Shown one piece after another: positions 59,881 to 64,000 of a DNA stretch of 64,000 bases. A program made the translations under genes and the position numbers. How positions within the stretch are numbered: the first letter of the stretch is position 1; the number at the start of each line of letters is the position of its first letter. Origin of the DNA: Galbula dea. Taxonomy: Eukaryota > Chordata > Aves > Piciformes > Galbulidae. Where the stretch lies: contig VWZX01007387.1 in the NCBI GenBank assembly GCA_013399015.1, positions 702,740-766,739 of the forward strand, read 5' to 3'. The notes beneath the pieces were generated by a model that made no database searches, was not told the DNA's origin, and was given only the letters and a program-made list of their open reading frames with translations.

Positions 59881-62800
59881 GTTTCTTCTGACCTTCTTGT
59901 TCATACCCTGGTAGCTGTTGGTCTAATGTTTGCCATGGTTTTTTAAAGACATTCCAGTATTTATAGGTGCCAAGGTATTTCTCAGGGATGGAATGCACTT
60001 CTGCTGGCAGACTCCCATCAGCTGTGATGGGAAGCAGCATTGTTCCCATAGGAAAAGCAGGAATGTGACCAGAGAGGAGAGCCTGAATGGGAGCTGATCT
60101 CTCTACCACCTAGCTAGGACACTTGGTGGGCAGTGGCATGACCTCCCTCCCCTGCCTTCACCCACCACGGTGGCAAGTCTTCCTGCTCTGCAGTGGATGT
60201 GCTTCTGACACATTCTGCATAAATCATTTATGCTGGAGACAGATTAAAGTTACAAGGCATTAAAACTTGCCCTTTCAGCTTCACAGAAGTTTTCACTACT
60301 GCTGGGCCTAGGACTTCTTTGGAGTAGCCCAGGGGAGGGGGAGGAAAATCCACAGTGCTCCCATGATATAGGTTAAAGTAAGCTGCTTTTCATTTCAGTT
60401 TGGCAAAAGTTAAGCAAAGCAAACCCTGAGATCTAAGCTAGGGGATTGAAGGAACAGGTCGCAAGGACAGGAGGAAATTCAACCAGATCCACATGAATGA
60501 CTTAGTTTTGGTTTCTAAACCCATATCTGATTAACCAAAGACTTCCATTTTCATCTAGTGACTACATTAAATATAAACAGACATCAATCACAGAGTAAAA
60601 ACCCCAATAATTACTGTTTTGATCAGCTGAAGCCATCACTTCTATGCCATTTGGCAGAGAGCTTTTTGTGACATCATAACTGCGCATTCTGAGGCAGCAA
60701 GAGAAGCCTCCTTTGGACATGGCTGCTCAACATGGTGCCCTGAGCACCTCTGTGTGAAGAGACCAAGGCTTCTATGTCTTTAAACCACTAAGCATCAGTA
60801 TCTTACAGCATCAGTATAAAACTGCACCAAACCACTTCTTTTCCTTCTCCCTAGGCTTCCTCTCTGGAGCACCTTGTTGCACCCAGCAAGCTCTCAGTGC
60901 TCTCAGAGTCAGGTAGAGATTTTTGGGTCCAGGTTCAGACTGATGACACAACAGCCTGAATGGAAGTCCTTATCACCAAAGCCATCCTTTGGGAAGCTGC
61001 TTCAATACTTTTGTGCTTAGTCAGATCCTTTTCTGAACTACTATTATCTGTGAAAAATCAGAATGTGGAAATTTGCTTCTCTGGGACATTGAAAAAACCC
61101 AAACCCCAAGCAGGGAACCTGTAAGAGATCAAAATGTCACTAGTATAAATGCATGCACTGATCTAAATGCATTCAAGGGAAGGATTATACTTTGCAAATT
61201 ACTTTGATGAACTTCTGAACAAGACACTCAGGAGCTGGATTTCTCCCAGGGACCCTTTTGCTGAGCTGCACCACTCAACCAGAGCAGCAACAACAGAAAA
61301 ATCACCATCCTCCTGTGGCCCTTCTGCAATTCATGGAAAGTGAGTTGAAGTCTCAATCCACTTAACAAAAGCATCCAAAATACCAATCAACCAAATCCCA
61401 ACCAAACCAAAGAGTATTCTTCAATGTTGGCATTCCAAAAGGCTTCTTGCAGTTGGCATTACATGGCACTTTGGTTTGTGATCTCAAGCAGAGACACTAA
61501 AACCAGAGCAAGGACACGGAAACAGGGGTCCAGGGTCCTTCTCCCTTCTAAATATGGTCCCTGCAAACCTAGGTGAGAGGTGGCCTGGACACCTCCCCCT
61601 GCTCCCTGTACAAACAAAGCCATCCTGTGCTTACTGCTATCAATGCAGTGCTCTTTCATGAGCTCCAAATTCACTTATTTTAATAAAACATGCTCCTCCA
61701 GCCATCTGACATTTATTATGCTTAAGCAACATAAAATGGAAAAGAAACATCTATGACCAGGAACAACCCTTCAACTCACTTTTATTGCCAACTTTCTGAA
61801 ATTCTATTTTTTTCTCCCCTTTTTACTTTTTTCTTTGCTAATAACAGTGCCTCCCCACTCCACCTTGCCCACTGCAAGGCTGCAGAAAACTCCCTGAAAG
61901 AAACTCTTAATGTGGATGGCAGCTGTGCAGTTTAAAACCCAACAAGCCCTTTAATTTCCAGGCTGCAGGCTGGATTAAACATTCCCCTGTCCTGCTGCAA
62001 AGCTGCAAACACTTCCCTGCTCCTTCAGAGTCCACTTTGGAAGCAGATTGAATGTGCAGAGAGAAACGTGCCTGCCCTGGAGAATCCTGCAGCACCAAGG
62101 TGATGCCGTGGGAGGTTCAACCTTGCTCGGCAGGGAGGTCCTGCTTGAAATCTGGGATGCTCTGGGTGAGCAGAGGAGCTGTGTCTTTAAGACTGCAACC
62201 CTTTGCCTGTGCCCATATATCACTGCTCCCATGCTGTGGTGGCTTTTCTGCCTGCTGCTCAAATTTGTCCAATTAGACATGGCCCCACAGGGTGGAATTC
62301 AGTGTGAAATGTGTCTACTGATGTCTGCAAACTAACCAACACACAGACATGCTGCTTTGAAGGTCTGTAAGTGACAGGCAGAGAAATGCCTGCCCAGGAC
62401 AAAAGGAGGGAGGACTGGCTGTGTAAAAGCCTGGATCAGCCTCTTTAAGGGATTCCCAGCCTCAAGCTAGGTAAAGTGTGTGAGCTGCTGCGGCACTTCG
62501 CACCTCAAGCTGTGCTGTCTCACACCACTGACCCTTCCATGGCGACATAAGTCTCCAGAAGAAGGCAGGATTATCTGTCTAAGAGCCTTACATGTGTCAT
62601 GTAAGGTCAGGTGCCAACTGCAATGAAAATTAGTAGTTAAGAGTATTGGTAGCTAGACAGATGCTGGGAGCCTCAATTAGAAAGAAAAGTCAGATTATAA
62701 GTAATTAAGAGATACAAAAAATGCTTCAGGGGCTAAATACCTAAACTGCCTCCAGTGTATTTTTTTTTTCCTTAATAAAGCACACATTCCTCAGCTCTCC

Positions 62801-62954
62801 TGGATTCTGCCTGAAACATCTCCAAAGCTGATCTCCATGCAGACAAAAATCCCTGGCATGCTGGTGTCAAAAGTACCAGAAGGTGAATTAGGGAAGCAGG
62901 TGCCTCTACCGGGCAGAGTCCGGGTCACAATTTTGGCTTCACAGATGCTAGAAT
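59881..62954. other. Intron sequence without trusted exons
   Basis: Unique sequence, including two plus frames of about 95 and 74 codons around 62.05-62.33 kb that overlap in different frames and a minus frame opposite. None has a family signature. Confidence 0.45.
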
Positions 62955-63060
62955 AGAATCATAGAATATTCTGAGCTGGAAAGGACCCATAAGGATCATT
63001 TAGTTCAGCTCCTAACCCTGTGCAGGACAACCCAAGAATCACAACATGTGAACCCATGAA
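62955..63060 (-). mobile_element. CR1 LINE 3' end fragment (diverged subfamily)
   Basis: 'atagaatcatagaatattct' then 'gagctggaaaggacccataa' and 'ggatcatttagttcagctcc' follow the reverse CR1 terminus of the 'gttggaagggacccataag...tcatc.agtccaactcc' type. It is a different subfamily from the neighbour at 63113. Confidence 0.88.
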
Positions 63061-63112
63061 TAGGGTGAGCTTTTCCATCTTCTACCTTAAACAGGTCTAA
63101 CAGCTTTGCAAA

Positions 63113-63205
63113 CACAGAATCACAGGATGTTAGGGGTTGGAAGGGACCTCAGAAGATCATCTAGTCCAACCCCCCTCCCTGCCAGAGCAGGATTCCCTAG
63201 AATTT
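63113..63205 (-). mobile_element. CR1 LINE 3' end fragment
   Basis: 'acagaatcacaggatgttag' then 'gggttggaagggacctcaga' and 'agatcatctagtccaacccc' are classic reverse CR1. 'ctgccagagcaggattccct' extends it. It lies 52 bases beyond the previous CR1 piece, in the same orientation but with a second terminus, so it is a separate insertion. Confidence 0.9.
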
Positions 63206-63475
63206 CATCATTTCTGATTTAAATATTGTTGAAGAGGAAGAGTGACAGCCAGGTCTCCTTTGACAAGTGCTCCTGCTGCTGTTCTGTCTCCAAGATACAA
63301 CGACGTATTCAGCTAACCACAAGCAGATGCACTTAGAAGTTGCTGATGACCTGGTGACCTGAATCCATTTTACAAATATGAAGACCTAAAATATCTGCAG
63401 CACAGGAAGAAAAGAAAATCACAAGTTTCATTTTAGAGATGAGCAAACCAGCATGGAACATCTAAATAGATGAAG

Positions 63476-63625
63476 AGAATCAATATGGTTGGAAAAGACC
63501 TCTGAGATCATCGAGTTCAGCCATTAACCCGACACTACCATGCTCACCATTAAACCACACCCCTAGGTCCCACATCCACACATTTTCTAAGCACTTCCAA
63601 GGATGGAGACTCCATCCCAAGTGAG
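63476..63625 (-). mobile_element. CR1 LINE 3' end fragment
   Basis: 'tatggttggaaaagacctct' then 'gagatcatcgagttcagcca', 'ttaacccgacactaccatgc' and 'aaaccacacccctaggtccc' give a reverse CR1 of the same subfamily type as 53161-53280. It is the third CR1 remnant within 700 bases. Confidence 0.9.
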
Positions 63626-64000
63626 CTTGAAGACAAGCTTGGAAGGGTCCTCCAGGATCCCACCTCCCTGACAGCTCCATGCATGAGAGCCTGGATTAGG
63701 CACACAGCATTTTATTTCTATTCAGATCTTAGCACCCTTTCCTTGAATGATCTGCCAGTGGACATCTGGCCAGTTGAGAGAAGCACTTTAAAAGATATGC
63801 TTGATTTAGAGCCACCAAGGTTTAAGAACCATGCTTAACTGCTCTCCTTAGCCTGGAAGAAGTTAAGCACACGCTTAAGTCTCTTATGGAAGCGAGGGCA
63901 GAGCGATTACCGCAGGGATGGGGCTGCAGGGACCTCTGGCCCCACAGGGTTTGTGGGGCTGGGCTCCTACACTTCAGAAAGCGTTAAAACACATGGAAAA
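63626..64000. other. Right edge; possible old-repeat fragment near 63820-63890
   Basis: 'aaccatgcttaactgctctc' and 'gttaagcacacgcttaagtc' resemble 'gcttaac...agcatgtgcttaagt' modules of an ancient amniote repeat. The last 100 bases are GC-richer with a few CpG but show no exon. Confidence 0.35.

Larger units (their letters stand above)
33588..64000 (-). other. Probable upstream intron(s) of the minus-strand gene
   Basis: The exon at 33420-33587 has a 3' splice site on its upstream side, so transcription must come from further right. I found no earlier exon that I trust before the window ends. If none was missed, this intron is more than 30 kb. The region holds CR1, MIR and other old repeats, tandem repeats and enhancer-like blocks, listed separately. 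Confidence 0.55.

Noticed and set aside
59707..59904. Minus frame crossing the 83-bp repeats, which looked like a repeat protein
   Set aside because: The unit length is not divisible by three, so each copy is read in a different frame; it is simply an open stretch through tandem DNA.
1..64000. CRISPR arrays, phage, operons, tRNA or rRNA genes
   Set aside because: No evenly spaced palindromic repeats, no tRNA-like cloverleaf with a TTCGAAT-type arm, no rRNA motifs; the sequence is vertebrate in character.
1..64000. Endogenous retrovirus or LTR element
   Set aside because: No paired long terminal repeats, primer-binding site or pol-like frame was seen; the only recognised mobile elements are CR1, MIR and old unassigned repeats.

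Overview
The window looks like a nuclear chromosome segment from a bird. It carries at least nine copies of CR1-type LINE 3' ends, including the 'gaatcatagaat...ttgg' and 'gattctatgattctgtg' termini typical of avian CR1. It also holds decayed MIR/CORE-SINE and other old amniote repeats, is poor in CpG except in a few blocks, and contains no prokaryotic-style genes. Most of the long open frames are chance or antisense frames. Nothing indicates a bacterial system, CRISPR array, phage, tRNA or rRNA.

Only one gene can be supported. It lies on the minus strand and its 3' end is in the left third of the window. An internal exon (33420-33587, 56 codons' worth, phase 1 at both ends) is flanked by good splice sites. 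It joins in phase, across a 23-kb intron, to the terminal coding exon (10208-10356), which ends in TAA and is followed by a probable 3' UTR reaching to about 9470 or 8600. The joined frame ends in a Ser/Thr/Gly-rich and then Pro-rich tail. I could not name the protein from memory. No earlier exon was found with confidence between 33588 and 64000, so the next intron upstream probably exceeds 30 kb. Very long introns at the 3' end suggest a large regulatory or signalling gene.

Layout: 1-1050 is a dense CpG island running off the left edge, probably the promoter flank of a neighbouring gene. 1830-2560 is a second CpG-rich block. 2600-8600 is non-coding, with an AT-rich candidate conserved element (4300-4650) and a 26-bp minisatellite (7580-7724). 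8600-10207 is the 3' UTR side of the gene. 10357-33419 is the last intron, holding a 27-G homopolymer next to a 137-bp imperfect palindrome, several enhancer-like AT-rich blocks and one CR1. 33588-64000 is probably the preceding intron or introns. It carries a GATA-motif cluster near 34.8-35.0 kb, CR1, MIR and other old repeats, a perfect three-copy 83-bp tandem array at 59632-59880, and a cluster of CR1 remnants at the right end.

The most notable items are the palindrome plus G-run, the perfect 83-bp triplication, the huge 3' introns splitting a short conserved C-terminus, and the GATA-rich block. Conservation claims are inference from base composition and motif density only, because no alignment was possible.
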